This document shows, piece after piece, positions 41,210 through 49,636 of a DNA stretch of 64,000 bases. The stretch comes from Geodermatophilus nigrescens. GTDB taxonomy: Bacteria; Actinomycetota; Actinomycetes; Mycobacteriales; Geodermatophilaceae. Both the position numbers and the translations under genes were made by a program. Position 1 is the stretch's first letter. Each line of letters starts with the position of its first letter. A model generated the notes under the pieces. The model did no database searches, was not told the DNA's origin, and worked only from the letters and a program-made list of their open reading frames with translations. The stretch covers positions 186,001-250,000 of the forward strand of contig NZ_FQVX01000001.1 in NCBI RefSeq assembly GCF_900129495.1, given 5' to 3'.

Positions 41210-42571
41210 GTGAGCGCGGTGTCCGTGGCCGGGGGCCGGCGTGGAACGGTCGTCCGGCTGGCCCGTCGTGCGGGCTGGGGCGTCGTCGACCAGGCCCTGT
41301 CGAGCTTCAGCAACCTGGCGTTGTCCCTGGTCGTGGCCCGGGCGGTGGACGCGCACGACTTCGGCGCCTTCACCGTCGCGTTCAGCGTCTTCTCCGTCGC
41401 CGTCCTGCTCTCGCGCAGCCTGACCGGGCAGCCGCTGGCCATCCGGTTCGCCGGCGAGGACGCCGCGGCCTTCCGCCGCGCGGCCGGCTCGTCCACCGGC
41501 ACGGCGCTCACGCTGGGTGCTGCCGCCGGTGCGGCCGTCGTCGTCCTCGGGCTCGTCCTCGGCGACACGGTGGGCCCGGCCCTGGTGACCGTCGGGCTGC
41601 TGCTGCCCGCCCTCCTGCTGCACGACTCGTGGCGGGCGGCGTTCGCCGCGCAGGGCCGCCAGGACCAGGCCGCCCTCATCGACGGCGCGTGGGTGGTCCT
41701 GCAGCTCGCCGGGGTCGCGGCGCTGTGGTGGGCCGGCGTCGAGCACACCGTCCTGTACCTGGCGGTGTGGGGCGGTGCCTCGGCGTGCGCGGCGGTGTTC
41801 GGCGCCCTCCGCGGCCGGGCCTGGCCGCAGGTGTCGCGCACCGCCTCGTGGCTGCGCGCCCACTGGGACATGACCCGCTTCCTGCTCTTCGAGTCGATGC
41901 TCGTCCAGGGCGCCATGCAGGGCGCGCTGCTGCTGGTCGGCGTCCTCGGGAGCCTGAGCGCGGTCGGCGCCCTGCGCGGGGCCGCGGTGCTCGTGGGCCC
42001 GGTGTCGCTGGTGGCGATGAGCGCCTTCTCCTTCTGCGTGCCGGAACTCGCCCGCCGCCGCGGCCTGCCCGCGCGGCGCAAGGTCCAGCTCGCCCTCGCG
42101 ATCGGCACCGTGATGGCCGCGGTCGGGCTGGCGTGGGGCGTCGTCGCCCTGGTGCTGCCCGACGCCGCCGGCGTCGCGCTGCTCGGCGACTCGTGGCCCG
42201 GCGTGGAGTCGGTGCTGTGGCCCACGGTCATCGGCCAGATCGCCAACCTCTTCGCCATCGGCGCCACCTGCGTCCTGCTGTCGATGGGCGCCACCCGCGC
42301 CGTCTTCGGCATCAACGCCACCGTGGCCGTGCTGCTGGTCGTCCTCGGTGTCGGCGGGCTGCTGCTCGGCGGGGCGGTCGGCGCGGCGTGGGGCTTCATG
42401 GCCGCGTACTGGCTCGTCATGCCGCTGTCGTTCCGCGCCATGTGGCGGCTGGTGCACCGGCCGGACGCCGCGGGGGACACGGCGGGGGACACGGCGGTCG
42501 CCGGGACCCCGGACGCCGGTGCCGGCCCGGGGGCCGCGGCCGTGGCCGTGTCGCCCGGACGGGAGAACTGA
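41210..42571 (+). CDS. polysaccharide flippase (Wzx/MOP superfamily)
   Basis: A 453-residue protein with about twelve helices. The N-terminus GWGVVDQALSSFSNLALSLVV followed by ARAVDAHDFGAFTVAFSVF is the usual Wzx opening (helix, then DFGxFxxAFxxF). A Pro/Ala/Gly tail ends the protein. It would flip lipid-linked repeat units. It diverges from the wzz-wzy operon across 218 bases and is followed by a GT4 gene. GTG 41210 is chosen for the leaderless -10 box; GTG 41201 nine bases upstream is possible. Confidence 0.84.
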   Translation: MSAVSVAGGRRGTVVRLARRAGWGVVDQALSSFSNLALSLVVARAVDAHDFGAFTVAFSVFSVAVLLSRSLTGQPLAIRFAGEDAAAFRRAAGSSTGTALTLGAAAGAAVVVLGLVLGDTVGPALVTVGLLLPALLLHDSWRAAFAAQGRQDQAALIDGAWVVLQLAGVAALWWAGVEHTVLYLAVWGGASACAAVFGALRGRAWPQVSRTASWLRAHWDMTRFLLFESMLVQGAMQGALLLVGVLGSLSAVGALRGAAVLVGPVSLVAMSAFSFCVPELARRRGLPARRKVQLALAIGTVMAAVGLAWGVVALVLPDAAGVALLGDSWPGVESVLWPTVIGQIANLFAIGATCVLLSMGATRAVFGINATVAVLLVVLGVGGLLLGGAVGAAWGFMAAYWLVMPLSFRAMWRLVHRPDAAGDTAGDTAVAGTPDAGAGPGAAAVAVSPGREN

Positions 42572-42606
42572 CACGTCTCGATCGCCCGGTGCGGGCGCGG
42601 CGACCG

Positions 42607-42612
42607 TAGGGT
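42607..42612 (+). promoter_or_regulatory. -10 box TAGGGT upstream of the GT4 gene
   Basis: TAGGGT lies 38 bases before ATG 42651, whose SD is GGAGGACGGGG. The gene may thus have its own promoter in addition to read-through from the flippase gene. Confidence 0.35.
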
Positions 42613-42650
42613 CGGCGCCGCAGACGGGGGCGAGGGAGCGGAGGACGGGG

Positions 42651-43832
42651 ATGGCCGGTCGGGGAGCGGACGACGCACGTCCCGTGCTGATCGTCCGGGG
42701 CCACACCGCCGGGGCGGCGGCCGCCCGGCCCGACGGCGCCCCGGCGGAGCGCGCCGTCGACTACGTGCTGCTCCGTGACGAGCTGGACGCGCGCATCCTC
42801 GACCTCGCCGACGTGGAGGCGAGCCGGCTCGCCCGGCTCGTCCGCCGCGTCGCCGGCACCTACGCGGCCCTGTCGGTCACCGCCTTCCGCCGGCGGGACT
42901 CGGCGACGGCGTTCGTCAGCAACTCCGAGAACGAGGCCATCATCATCGGCCTGCTGCTCAAGCTCACCCGCCGCCGCATCCCCGTCGTCGCGGTCGGGCA
43001 GTACCCCGCGAAGCGGCAGAAGTGGGCGGCCTGGCGGCTGGCCAAGGTGCACACCCACATCCACCGCCTCCTGCCGCTGGGCACCGTGCAGGCCGAGCGG
43101 CTGCACGCACTGGGCCTGCCGCGGGAGAAGGTCGAGGTGCTGCCCTACGGCATCGACACCGACTACTGGCACCCCGACCGCGCCACCGTGCCGGAGGGGC
43201 CCCGCCCCTACGTCATGGCCGCCGGGTTGCAGCACCGCGACTACGCCACGCTGGTCCGCGCGGCCGAGGGCCTCGGCGTCGACCTGCTCATCGCGGCGGC
43301 GAGCCCGTGGAGCAAGAGCGCCGACCAGATGAGCGGGACGCCGCAGCCGGACTGGGTGCGCGTCGAGTCGCCGTCCCTGGCCGAGCTGCGCGACGCCTAC
43401 GCGGGCGCGCTTGCCGTCGTCGCCCCGGTCGTGGAGACCGACTTCCCCGCCGGGACGACGTCGGTGCTCGAGGCGATGGCCATGGGCAAGCCGGTCGTGG
43501 CCGCCCGCTCCGAGGGCGCCGGCGACGTGGTCGCCGACCGGCGGCGGGTGCTGCGGCGCGGTCCGCTGCGGGCGACGTCGGCCACCTACGCCGGGCGGTT
43601 CGGCTCCCCGTCCGCGCAGGGGCAGACCGGCCTGTACTTCCCGGTCGGCGACGCCGACGAGCTGCACTCGGTCCTGCGCTGGGTGATCGACCACCCCGAG
43701 GAGGCGGCCGCCATCGGCGCCCGCGGGCGGGTCGTGGTCGAGGAGGTCCACCGCGTGCAGGACTACGTCGGCCGCATCGCCGACGCCGTCCGCAGCGGGG
43801 TCGCTCAGGGCGCCGCGGCGACCTCGCGGTAG
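42651..43832 (+). CDS. GT4-type glycosyltransferase
   Basis: A 393-residue GT-B fold enzyme. Recognisable parts are SNSENEAIIIGLLLKL and QYPAKRQKWAAWRLAKVHTH in the N-terminal domain, VLPYGIDTDYWHPDR (typical GT4 linker), VMAAGLQHRDYATLVRAA, and the donor motif VVETDFPAGTTSVLEAMAMG, where the Glu of SVLEAM contacts the nucleotide sugar. It follows the flippase gene and probably works on the same repeat unit. The 3' end overlaps the convergent glycosyltransferase by 28 bases, so both C-termini are encoded by the same DNA. Confidence 0.87.
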   Translation: MAGRGADDARPVLIVRGHTAGAAAARPDGAPAERAVDYVLLRDELDARILDLADVEASRLARLVRRVAGTYAALSVTAFRRRDSATAFVSNSENEAIIIGLLLKLTRRRIPVVAVGQYPAKRQKWAAWRLAKVHTHIHRLLPLGTVQAERLHALGLPREKVEVLPYGIDTDYWHPDRATVPEGPRPYVMAAGLQHRDYATLVRAAEGLGVDLLIAAASPWSKSADQMSGTPQPDWVRVESPSLAELRDAYAGALAVVAPVVETDFPAGTTSVLEAMAMGKPVVAARSEGAGDVVADRRRVLRRGPLRATSATYAGRFGSPSAQGQTGLYFPVGDADELHSVLRWVIDHPEEAAAIGARGRVVVEEVHRVQDYVGRIADAVRSGVAQGAAATSR

Positions 43833-44941
43833 ACCTCGCGCATCCGGCCGGCGACCTGCTCGGCCGTGAAGTCGCGGTAGCGCTCGGCGCCCCGGGCGCG
43901 CAGCGCGGCGGCGAGCGACGGGTCGGCGAGCACCCCGCCCAGCGCGTCGGCGATCTCGTCGGCCTCCGTGGGGTCGACCAGTCGGGCGGCACCCCCGGCG
44001 ACCTCGCGCATGGGGTCGCGGTCGGAGGTGACGACCGGCGCGCCGAACACGAAGCCCTCGATGATCGGCAGGCCGAAGCCCTCCTCGAGGCTGGTGGCCA
44101 GCACGCAGGCGCTGTCGGCGTAGAGGGCGGCGAGCTCGGCGTCGGTCTGGCGCGGGAGGAACGTGATGCCCTCGTCGGGGCCGACGTCCCAGACCGCGGC
44201 GCCGTCGGGGACGCCGATGACCTTCAGGTCGACGTCGGGGTGCTCGCGCCGGACCTGCCGGAACGCCTCGATCACCCGTCCGGTGTTGCGGTGGGCGGCC
44301 GTGCCGCCGCGGTGCAGCACGTAGCGCCGCCCGCTGCCGCCGGCCGGGCGCTCGGGGAGCGAGGCGGCGAACCCGTCGACGGTGTTGTAGACGACGGAGG
44401 AGGCCACGCCGCGCTCGTCGAGCAGCCGCGCGGTCGTCTCGCTGACGCTGACCACCGCCTCCGACCGCAGCGTGGCGTACTTGAACGCCCAGCGCGCGTA
44501 GCCGAAGGCGACGCGCTCCTTCGGCGTGAGCCCCGCCGCCGCGTCCGGCTCGAGGAACACCAGGTCGTGCACGGTGGTGACGGACGGCAGGCCGCGGGTG
44601 TGCACCGCCCGGGTGTTGTACGGGAAGTGGATGACGTGGCAGCCCAGGCGCCTGGCCAGCGCCGGGATCGCGACCTGCTCCCACACGATGAGGTTGCGCG
44701 GGGGCAGCCGGTGCAGCGTCACGTGCTCCGGCGTGCCCTCCGACACCCACGCGGTGTCCTCGGGGACCGCCACGGAGACGTCGACGTCGGGGGCGTGCAG
44801 GGACAGCGCCCGCACCAGCTCACCGGCGAACCGGCCGAACCCGTAGGGCTTGCCCAGGAAGAACCCGTCGACGAGGACGTGGGGACGCGTCACCCCTGGA
44901 CAACCGTCCGACGCCCGTGAGGGTTCCCGGGAGGAGCTCAT
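43805..44941 (-). CDS. GT4-type glycosyltransferase (mannosyltransferase-like)
   Basis: About 378 residues: DGFFLGKPYGFGRFAGELVRAL at the N-terminus, TVHDLVFLEPDAAAGLTPKER, SVSETTARLLDERGV, RYVLHRGGTAAHRNTGRVIEAF and the donor block VLATSLEEGFGLPIIEGFVFGAPVV, where SLEEGFGLPxxE is the classical GT4 signature of mannosyltransferases. Start uncertain: ATG 44941 (with CATGAT eight bases upstream) or GTG 44893, which begins right at the conserved domain. An inverted repeat GGCAAC-n5-GTTGCC lies at 44962-44978, in the promoter position for this gene. Confidence 0.86.
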   Translation of the reverse strand: MSSSREPSRASDGCPGVTRPHVLVDGFFLGKPYGFGRFAGELVRALSLHAPDVDVSVAVPEDTAWVSEGTPEHVTLHRLPPRNLIVWEQVAIPALARRLGCHVIHFPYNTRAVHTRGLPSVTTVHDLVFLEPDAAAGLTPKERVAFGYARWAFKYATLRSEAVVSVSETTARLLDERGVASSVVYNTVDGFAASLPERPAGGSGRRYVLHRGGTAAHRNTGRVIEAFRQVRREHPDVDLKVIGVPDGAAVWDVGPDEGITFLPRQTDAELAALYADSACVLATSLEEGFGLPIIEGFVFGAPVVTSDRDPMREVAGGAARLVDPTEADEIADALGGVLADPSLAAALRARGAERYRDFTAEQVAGRMREVYREVAAAP

Positions 44942-44995
44942 GCGTCCGGATCATGCCAGGGGGCAACGGCGGGTTGCCACCCTCTCCCGGGTGGG

Positions 44996-45901
44996 TCAGG
45001 CGGGGACGTCGGCCGGCTGCCCGCCCCAGAGCCGGGCGCCGCGGGCGACCTCGGCCCAGTCGGTGCCGGAGGCCACGTAGCCGGTCTCGACGTGCGTGGC
45101 CAGGTTGGGCGAGGGGCCCACCAGGAGCCGGCGGTTGCCCGCGCGCCGGTGCGAGCGGAGGTTGGTGGCCAGCATGAACGGGGCCATGAACGCCTCGCGC
45201 AGCCTCTCGCGGGGCGTGCCGGGCGCCCCGCCCACGAGGTCGCGCGCCAGCCGCCGGTAGGAGTACGGCTCGAAGCCCTGGTAGACGAGGCAGGTGTCGT
45301 GGTCGCGGAACATGTTCCGGTGCGGCACCGTGCACCAGCGGAAGATGCCGCGGTCGGCGCGCAGCGACCCGATGCGGGCGCCGAAGGTGGCGGTGGTGCT
45401 GTAGAAGCGGATCCACTCGTGGTCGCCCACCCGCCACGGCGGGAGGCTCGTCCAGGTGCGCGGGTGGTGCAGCGACGGGTCGGGCTGCGTGTGCGGCGCG
45501 TCGGGGCTGCTGCCGTAGAGGCCCAGGTAGTCGGCCTCCGGCAGCTCCGCGGCGGCCTGCTCGAGCGCGGCGAACGCCTCGGGCCGGTAGAGGAAGTCGT
45601 CCTCGCTGAACCAGACGACGTCGGTGTCGGGCCAGCGCCCGTCGAGGGCGAGGTCGAGCGCCGCGGCGTAGGACTCGTGCACGCCGACGCCGGGCAGCTC
45701 CACGATCGTGCCGTGCTCGCGCATGACGGCCACGCGGTCCTCGGCGATCGGGCCGTTGTTGACGAAGACGACCTCGACGTCCCCGGCGACCTGCTCCGCG
45801 GCCCGCAGGAACGACCAGAGGCAGGCCTTCTTGTCGAAGTACTCCGGCCGGCCCTTCCGGTTGTCGCCGCCGTAGGAGCGGTAGATCAGACGCAGCGCCA
45901 C
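44996..45901 (-). CDS. putative glycosyltransferase, GT-A-like
   Basis: About 301 residues. VALRLIYRSYGGDNRKGRP opens the domain, followed by VEVVFVNNGPIAEDRVAVM and VVWFSEDDFLYRPEAF, where the EDD looks like the metal-binding DxD motif of GT-A enzymes. The rest (HHPRTWTSLPPWRVGDHEW, RHNMFRDHDTCLVY-like region, then a basic C-terminal part) is not a family I can name precisely. GTG 45901 is the likely start because the sequence upstream loses coding character. It lies upstream of the GT4 gene on the same strand and has a striking inverted repeat in its leader. Confidence 0.68.
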   Translation of the reverse strand: MALRLIYRSYGGDNRKGRPEYFDKKACLWSFLRAAEQVAGDVEVVFVNNGPIAEDRVAVMREHGTIVELPGVGVHESYAAALDLALDGRWPDTDVVWFSEDDFLYRPEAFAALEQAAAELPEADYLGLYGSSPDAPHTQPDPSLHHPRTWTSLPPWRVGDHEWIRFYSTTATFGARIGSLRADRGIFRWCTVPHRNMFRDHDTCLVYQGFEPYSYRRLARDLVGGAPGTPRERLREAFMAPFMLATNLRSHRRAGNRRLLVGPSPNLATHVETGYVASGTDWAEVARGARLWGGQPADVPA

Positions 45902-45930
45902 CCTGCCCAGCACTCCCTCGGGTACCCATG

Positions 45931-45968
45931 TCCGTTGCGCCGCGCAACGGAACGGCAGAGAACGTTCT
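45931..45968. repeat. two palindromes upstream of the GT-A-like gene
   Basis: TCCGTTGCGC-c-GCGCAACGGA (45931-45951) has 10-bp perfect arms with a single-base spacer, and AGAACGTTCT (45959-45968) is a perfect 10-bp palindrome just upstream. Such near-gapless symmetry is typical of dimeric repressor sites and sits where the promoter of the minus-strand gene should be. Confidence 0.55.
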
Positions 45969-46034
45969 ACACCGGAAACGGGCCGTAGCCGCAACCCCCG
46001 TTTCCCCGCTGTGACCGAACGGGTGTCCGGCGGG

Positions 46035-47087
46035 TCAGGAGGTCGTCCACTCCAGCAGCTCGTCGGCCGTCCAGGTGTTGACCACCCGGTCGGGGTCGAC
46101 GCCGGTCTCCACGGCCCGCTCGCAGCCGTTGCCCTGCCAGTCGAGCTGGCCGGGTGCGTGGGCGTCGGTGTCGACGGCGAACGAGCAGCCCAGCTCGACG
46201 GCGAGCGACAGCAGGCGCAGCGGCGGGTCGAGCCGCTCGGGCCGGGAGTTGATCTCGACGGCGGTGCCGTGCTCGACGCAGGCGGAGAACACCGCCTCGG
46301 CGTCGAAGGCGCTCTCGGGGCGCGGGCGCTGGCGCCGGCCCTCCCGCTGTTCGCGCGGGATCAGCAGCCGGCCGGTGCAGTGGCCGAGGACGTCGGTGTG
46401 CGGGTTCTCGACGGCGGCGAGCATGCGCTCGGTCATCGCGGCCGACTCGGCGCGCAGGTCGGAGTGCACGCTCGCGACGACGACGTCGAGGCGGCCGAGC
46501 AGCTCGTCGGTCTGGTCGAGGCTGCCGTCGGTGTGGATGTCGCACTCGATGCCGGTGAGCAGCCGGAACGGGGCGAGTTCCTCGTTGAGCGCGGCGACGA
46601 CGTCGAGCTGGCGCTCCAGGCGCTCCGCCGTCAGCCCGTTGGCGACGGTCAGGCGCGGCGAGTGGTCGGTGAGCGCCATGTACTCGTGGCCGAGGGCGAT
46701 CGCGGCCTCGGCCATCTCGCGGATCGGGCTGCCGCCGTCGGACCAGTCGGAGTGGGTGTGCAGGTCGCCGCGCAGGGCGGCGCGGAACTCCGCGACGTCG
46801 TCGGCGAGCGGGACCAGCTCGGCGTACGCGTCCTCGAGGCGGGCCAGGTACTCGGGCACCTCGCCGGCGTGCGCCTGCACGATCGCGGCGCCGGTCTTGG
46901 GGCCGATGCCGCGCAGGTCGGTCAGCGTCCGGGTGGCGATCCGCCGCTCGAGCTCGCCCTCGGGCAGCGCGTCGACGACGGCGGCGGCGGTGCGGAACGC
47001 CGCCACCCGGTGCGTGGGCTCGCGGGCGCGCTCCAGGAGGAAGGCGATCCTCCGGAGCGCGGCCGCGGGCGTCAGGAGCGTGCTCAG
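46035..47087 (-). CDS. PHP-domain metal-dependent phosphoesterase (PolX C-terminal type)
   Basis: About 350 residues. The N-terminal 80 residues form a helix-hairpin-helix unit like DNA polymerase X (LRRIAFLLERAREPTHRVAAF, LTDLRGIGPKTGAAIVQAH); the rest is a PHP domain with metal ligands in LRGDLHTHSDWSDGG, HEYMALTDHSPR, LTGIECDIHTDGS, VVASVHSD, VLGHCTGRL and SFAVDTDAHAPG. The polymerase domain itself is absent, as in several mycobacterial relatives. No in-frame ATG, GTG or TTG is near the domain start; CTG 47087, overlapping the preceding stop as CTGA and preceded by GAAGG, is the likely start. Confidence 0.82.
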   Translation of the reverse strand: MSTLLTPAAALRRIAFLLERAREPTHRVAAFRTAAAVVDALPEGELERRIATRTLTDLRGIGPKTGAAIVQAHAGEVPEYLARLEDAYAELVPLADDVAEFRAALRGDLHTHSDWSDGGSPIREMAEAAIALGHEYMALTDHSPRLTVANGLTAERLERQLDVVAALNEELAPFRLLTGIECDIHTDGSLDQTDELLGRLDVVVASVHSDLRAESAAMTERMLAAVENPHTDVLGHCTGRLLIPREQREGRRQRPRPESAFDAEAVFSACVEHGTAVEINSRPERLDPPLRLLSLAVELGCSFAVDTDAHAPGQLDWQGNGCERAVETGVDPDRVVNTWTADELLEWTTS

Positions 47088-47629
47088 CTGGCCTTCTTCA
47101 GCTGCTTCTGGGCCTTCTTCTCCGCCTTGGCGGCGCGCTTCTGGGCCTGCTCGAGGCTCTTCTCGGTGGCGGCGCCGGCGCGCTTGGCGGCGCGCTTGGC
47201 CCGGTAGCCCACCGACGGGCGGCCCTCGGTGTCGACGGCGGCGATGAGCAGGCCGCCGAGGAGTCCGGCGTTCTTGAGGAAGTTCGACAGCTGGCCGAAG
47301 CGCTCCTCCGGGTCCTCGTGCTCCCAGAAGCGGTGCCCCGCGAGGGTCGTGGGGACGATGCTGCCGGCCAGCGCGAGGGCGCTGAGGCGGGGGAGCTTGC
47401 CGAGGGCGAACAGCGCGCCCGCGCCCACCTTGATGCCGGCGTCGATCCTCACCCACTGCTCGACGTCGCGCGGGACCTGGACCGGGAGCTGCTCGTCGGC
47501 GGTCTTGGTGATCGTGTCGACGACCGGCTGCGCGCCCGGGACCCGCGTCTGCGGGTTCCGGAGGGTGTCGACGCCGCCGTAGACGAACGATGCGGCGAGC
47601 AGGGGCCGGGCGATCCGGCGGACCAACAT
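47084..47629 (-). CDS. DoxX family membrane protein with Lys/Ala-rich tail
   Basis: A 181-residue DoxX-like protein: MLVRRIARPLLAASFVYGG at the start (RxxLxxxFVxxG is the family opening), four helices, RFWEHEDPEERFGQLSNFLKN and GLLGGLLIAAVDTEGRPS. The C-terminal 40 residues are a basic Lys/Ala coiled-coil-like tail (KAEKKAQKQLKKAS) that resembles a DNA- or membrane-surface-binding segment. ATG 47629 has AGAGGT upstream. The family takes part in redox or thiosulfate/quinone-related functions; the role here is not clear. Its stop overlaps the start of the PHP gene. Confidence 0.83.
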   Translation of the reverse strand: MLVRRIARPLLAASFVYGGVDTLRNPQTRVPGAQPVVDTITKTADEQLPVQVPRDVEQWVRIDAGIKVGAGALFALGKLPRLSALALAGSIVPTTLAGHRFWEHEDPEERFGQLSNFLKNAGLLGGLLIAAVDTEGRPSVGYRAKRAAKRAGAATEKSLEQAQKRAAKAEKKAQKQLKKAS

Positions 47630-47738
47630 GGGGACCTCTTCCGTCGATGGGCTGACCGTGTGTCCCCTCATGCCCGTGCGGCGCGCCGGGACACCCTGCT
47701 CCGGAACCTAGTGACCGGCGTCGCGTCCCGCTCGGTGG

Positions 47739-48992
47739 TCAGCGCGGGCGGTAGACGACCAGCGGCGGCCGGGCCCGGACGGTGAACGCCGTCGCCGCCT
47801 CCCGGGCGCGGCCGCCGAGGTGCACCGGCCGCGGGCCCGACCACAGGTGCACCCGCACCTCCCGGCCGGCGAGGACCGGCCGGCCGCCGGGCGCGAGCAC
47901 CGCGCGGAGGCGGGCGAACGGCACGTCGGCGCGCACGCACCGGACGTCGAGCGGGCCGCCCGACCGCCCGGGGGCGACGGACAGGGCCCACACCTCCGCC
48001 GGCCGGCCGTCGACGACCACGCCCACCGGCGTCGCGTCCCGGAGCGCCCGCGCCGCCGCCCGGGAGCCGGGCGGGAGGCGCAGGCCGACGACGGCGGGAC
48101 CGGTGACGAGCGCGCCGTCCACCTCCGCGACGTCCACCGCCGCCGCGGAGCCCGCCGCGACCGCGGCCGCGGTCCCCTCCGGCGCCCCGCCGAGGGGCCC
48201 CGTGCCGCCGAACACGGCCAGCGGCAGCCCGTGCTCCGCGGCGACGGCGGCGGCCGCGGCGACGGCGTCCTCGTCGCCGGCCACGCCGAGCGCCCGGGCA
48301 CGGCCGCCGCGGGCGGCGTCGCGGAGCGCGTCCGGCCCGCGGTCGAGCACCTCGGCGTCCGGCAGCAGCCGTCGGACGTCCGCCGCGGCGGCGGGCGTGG
48401 CCACGACGACCAGGCCGCCCCCGCGGGGCAGCGCGGGCGCCTCGGGGGCCGCCGCGGGCGGCGTCGGCGGCGGGCGGAGCCGCCGCCCGGCCAGCGCCAG
48501 ACCTGCTCCGATCGCCAGGCCGGAGACGACGTCGCCCGGGTAGTGCACGCCCACGTGCACCCGCGAGTAGCCGACGGCGAGGGCCAGCGGGCCGACGGCG
48601 GCCCCGGCCATCGGGCTCTCCAGGACCACCCCGGTGGCGAAGGCGCCGGCGGAGGCGGAGTGGCCGCTCGGGAAGGAGAAGGTGTGCGGCGCCCGCGGCA
48701 GCGCGCGGCCGGCCGACAGGTTGGCCATGTCCGGCCGCACCCGGCCGAAGACGCGCTTGAGGACGGTGTTCACGACGGTGCTGGCGACCGTCAGCGAGCC
48801 GAGGCCGCGCAGCGCCGCCCGGCGCGAGGGGCCCCGGCGCAGCGCCAGCAGCAGCGCGACGGCGAACCACAGCCGCCCGTGGTCGGCGCTGCGGGTGAGC
48901 CGGCGCAGCCACCGGTCGGCGGGGGACTCCGGCAGCGCCCCGACGGCGGCGTGCAGCCGCGCGTCCCAGTAGCGGAGCCGCAGCGGGGTCAC
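47739..48992 (-). CDS. PAP2 phosphatase fused to a degenerate diacylglycerol-kinase-like domain
   Basis: A 417-residue fusion. Residues 1-175 are a PAP2 phosphatase with all three motifs: KRVFGRVRPD, FSFPSGHSASA and SRVHVGVHYPGD. Residues about 190-417 resemble the lipid-kinase (DAGK/YegS) fold, but the ATP-binding GGDGT appears as FGGTGPLGG and the region is Ala/Gly-rich, so kinase activity is doubtful. Fusions of this type are found in actinobacteria and should act on undecaprenyl diphosphate or phosphatidic acid at the membrane, which would suit a glycan-rich organism by recycling lipid carrier. GTG 48992 start. Confidence 0.86.
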   Translation of the reverse strand: MTPLRLRYWDARLHAAVGALPESPADRWLRRLTRSADHGRLWFAVALLLALRRGPSRRAALRGLGSLTVASTVVNTVLKRVFGRVRPDMANLSAGRALPRAPHTFSFPSGHSASAGAFATGVVLESPMAGAAVGPLALAVGYSRVHVGVHYPGDVVSGLAIGAGLALAGRRLRPPPTPPAAAPEAPALPRGGGLVVVATPAAAADVRRLLPDAEVLDRGPDALRDAARGGRARALGVAGDEDAVAAAAAVAAEHGLPLAVFGGTGPLGGAPEGTAAAVAAGSAAAVDVAEVDGALVTGPAVVGLRLPPGSRAAARALRDATPVGVVVDGRPAEVWALSVAPGRSGGPLDVRCVRADVPFARLRAVLAPGGRPVLAGREVRVHLWSGPRPVHLGGRAREAATAFTVRARPPLVVYRPR

Positions 48993-49026
48993 GGGCGGGA
49001 CGTTACGGCCCCGTCCGGATGGGCGC

Positions 49027-49554
49027 TCAGGCCTTCCGGCGTGCCCGGTAAGCCGCGACGGTGGAGCGGCTGGCGCAGGTGTTGGAGCAGTACCGCCGGC
49101 TGGCGTTGCGGGAGGTGTCGACGTAGACGTCGTCGCAGCCCTCGGCCGAGCAGACGCCCAGTCGCTGCCACCCGTGCTGCACGACGACCTGGGACAGGCC
49201 CATGGCGACCGTCGTCGTCAGCTGCTCGAGCGCCGGGGCGTCGGGGCGGGCGTAGTGCAGGTGCAGCTCGCCGTCGTGGTCGGTGGCGTAGGGGTGCGGA
49301 CGGGCGAGGGCGAGCAGCTCGTTGAGCCGCTCGAGGACCTCCGCCTGCGAGCCCGCCAGGGCGACCGCGCGGACGAGGTCGGCGGTGGCCGCGGCGCGCC
49401 GGGCCTCGGCGGGGGAGAGGTCCAGCGCGGTCTGTGGCGTGAACCACTCGTCGTGGGCGCGCAGGAACGCGGGGGCCCACTCGCCGTCGCGCTCGACGTT
49501 GGCCAGGTGGATGGCCAGCTCCACGGCGTTCGACCCGTAGGTGTCGTAGTCCAT
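49027..49554 (-). CDS. CGNR zinc-finger transcriptional regulator (ABATE domain)
   Basis: A 175-residue regulator with an N-terminal ABATE-type stress-ligand domain (about 1-115) and a C-terminal CGNR zinc finger: CSAEGCDDVYVDTSRNASRRYCSNTCASR, given here in part as CSAEGC, RNASRRYCS and TCASR, with four Cys ligands. The family binds DNA and often controls an adjacent transporter. ATG 49554 is fixed by AGGGAG upstream, although the frame remains open further. It diverges from an MFS transporter gene across 82 bases that contain repeated CTACTGT motifs, so regulation of both genes by this protein is likely. Confidence 0.85.
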   Translation of the reverse strand: MDYDTYGSNAVELAIHLANVERDGEWAPAFLRAHDEWFTPQTALDLSPAEARRAAATADLVRAVALAGSQAEVLERLNELLALARPHPYATDHDGELHLHYARPDAPALEQLTTTVAMGLSQVVVQHGWQRLGVCSAEGCDDVYVDTSRNASRRYCSNTCASRSTVAAYRARRKA

Positions 49555-49636
49555 GTGACTCCCTACCGCCCTGCTACTGTCGTAGGGGGTCAACGTGACT
49601 TGACCGCCTACTGTTCCGGTTTCCGCGTGTACTGAA
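49555..49636. promoter_or_regulatory. shared regulator/exporter intergenic region with repeats
   Basis: CCCTAC...GTAGGG (49561-49566 and 49582-49587) forms an inverted repeat, and CTACTGT occurs twice (49574-49580, 49608-49614), 34 bases apart. These are candidate binding sites for the CGNR regulator encoded to the left. Confidence 0.45.
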
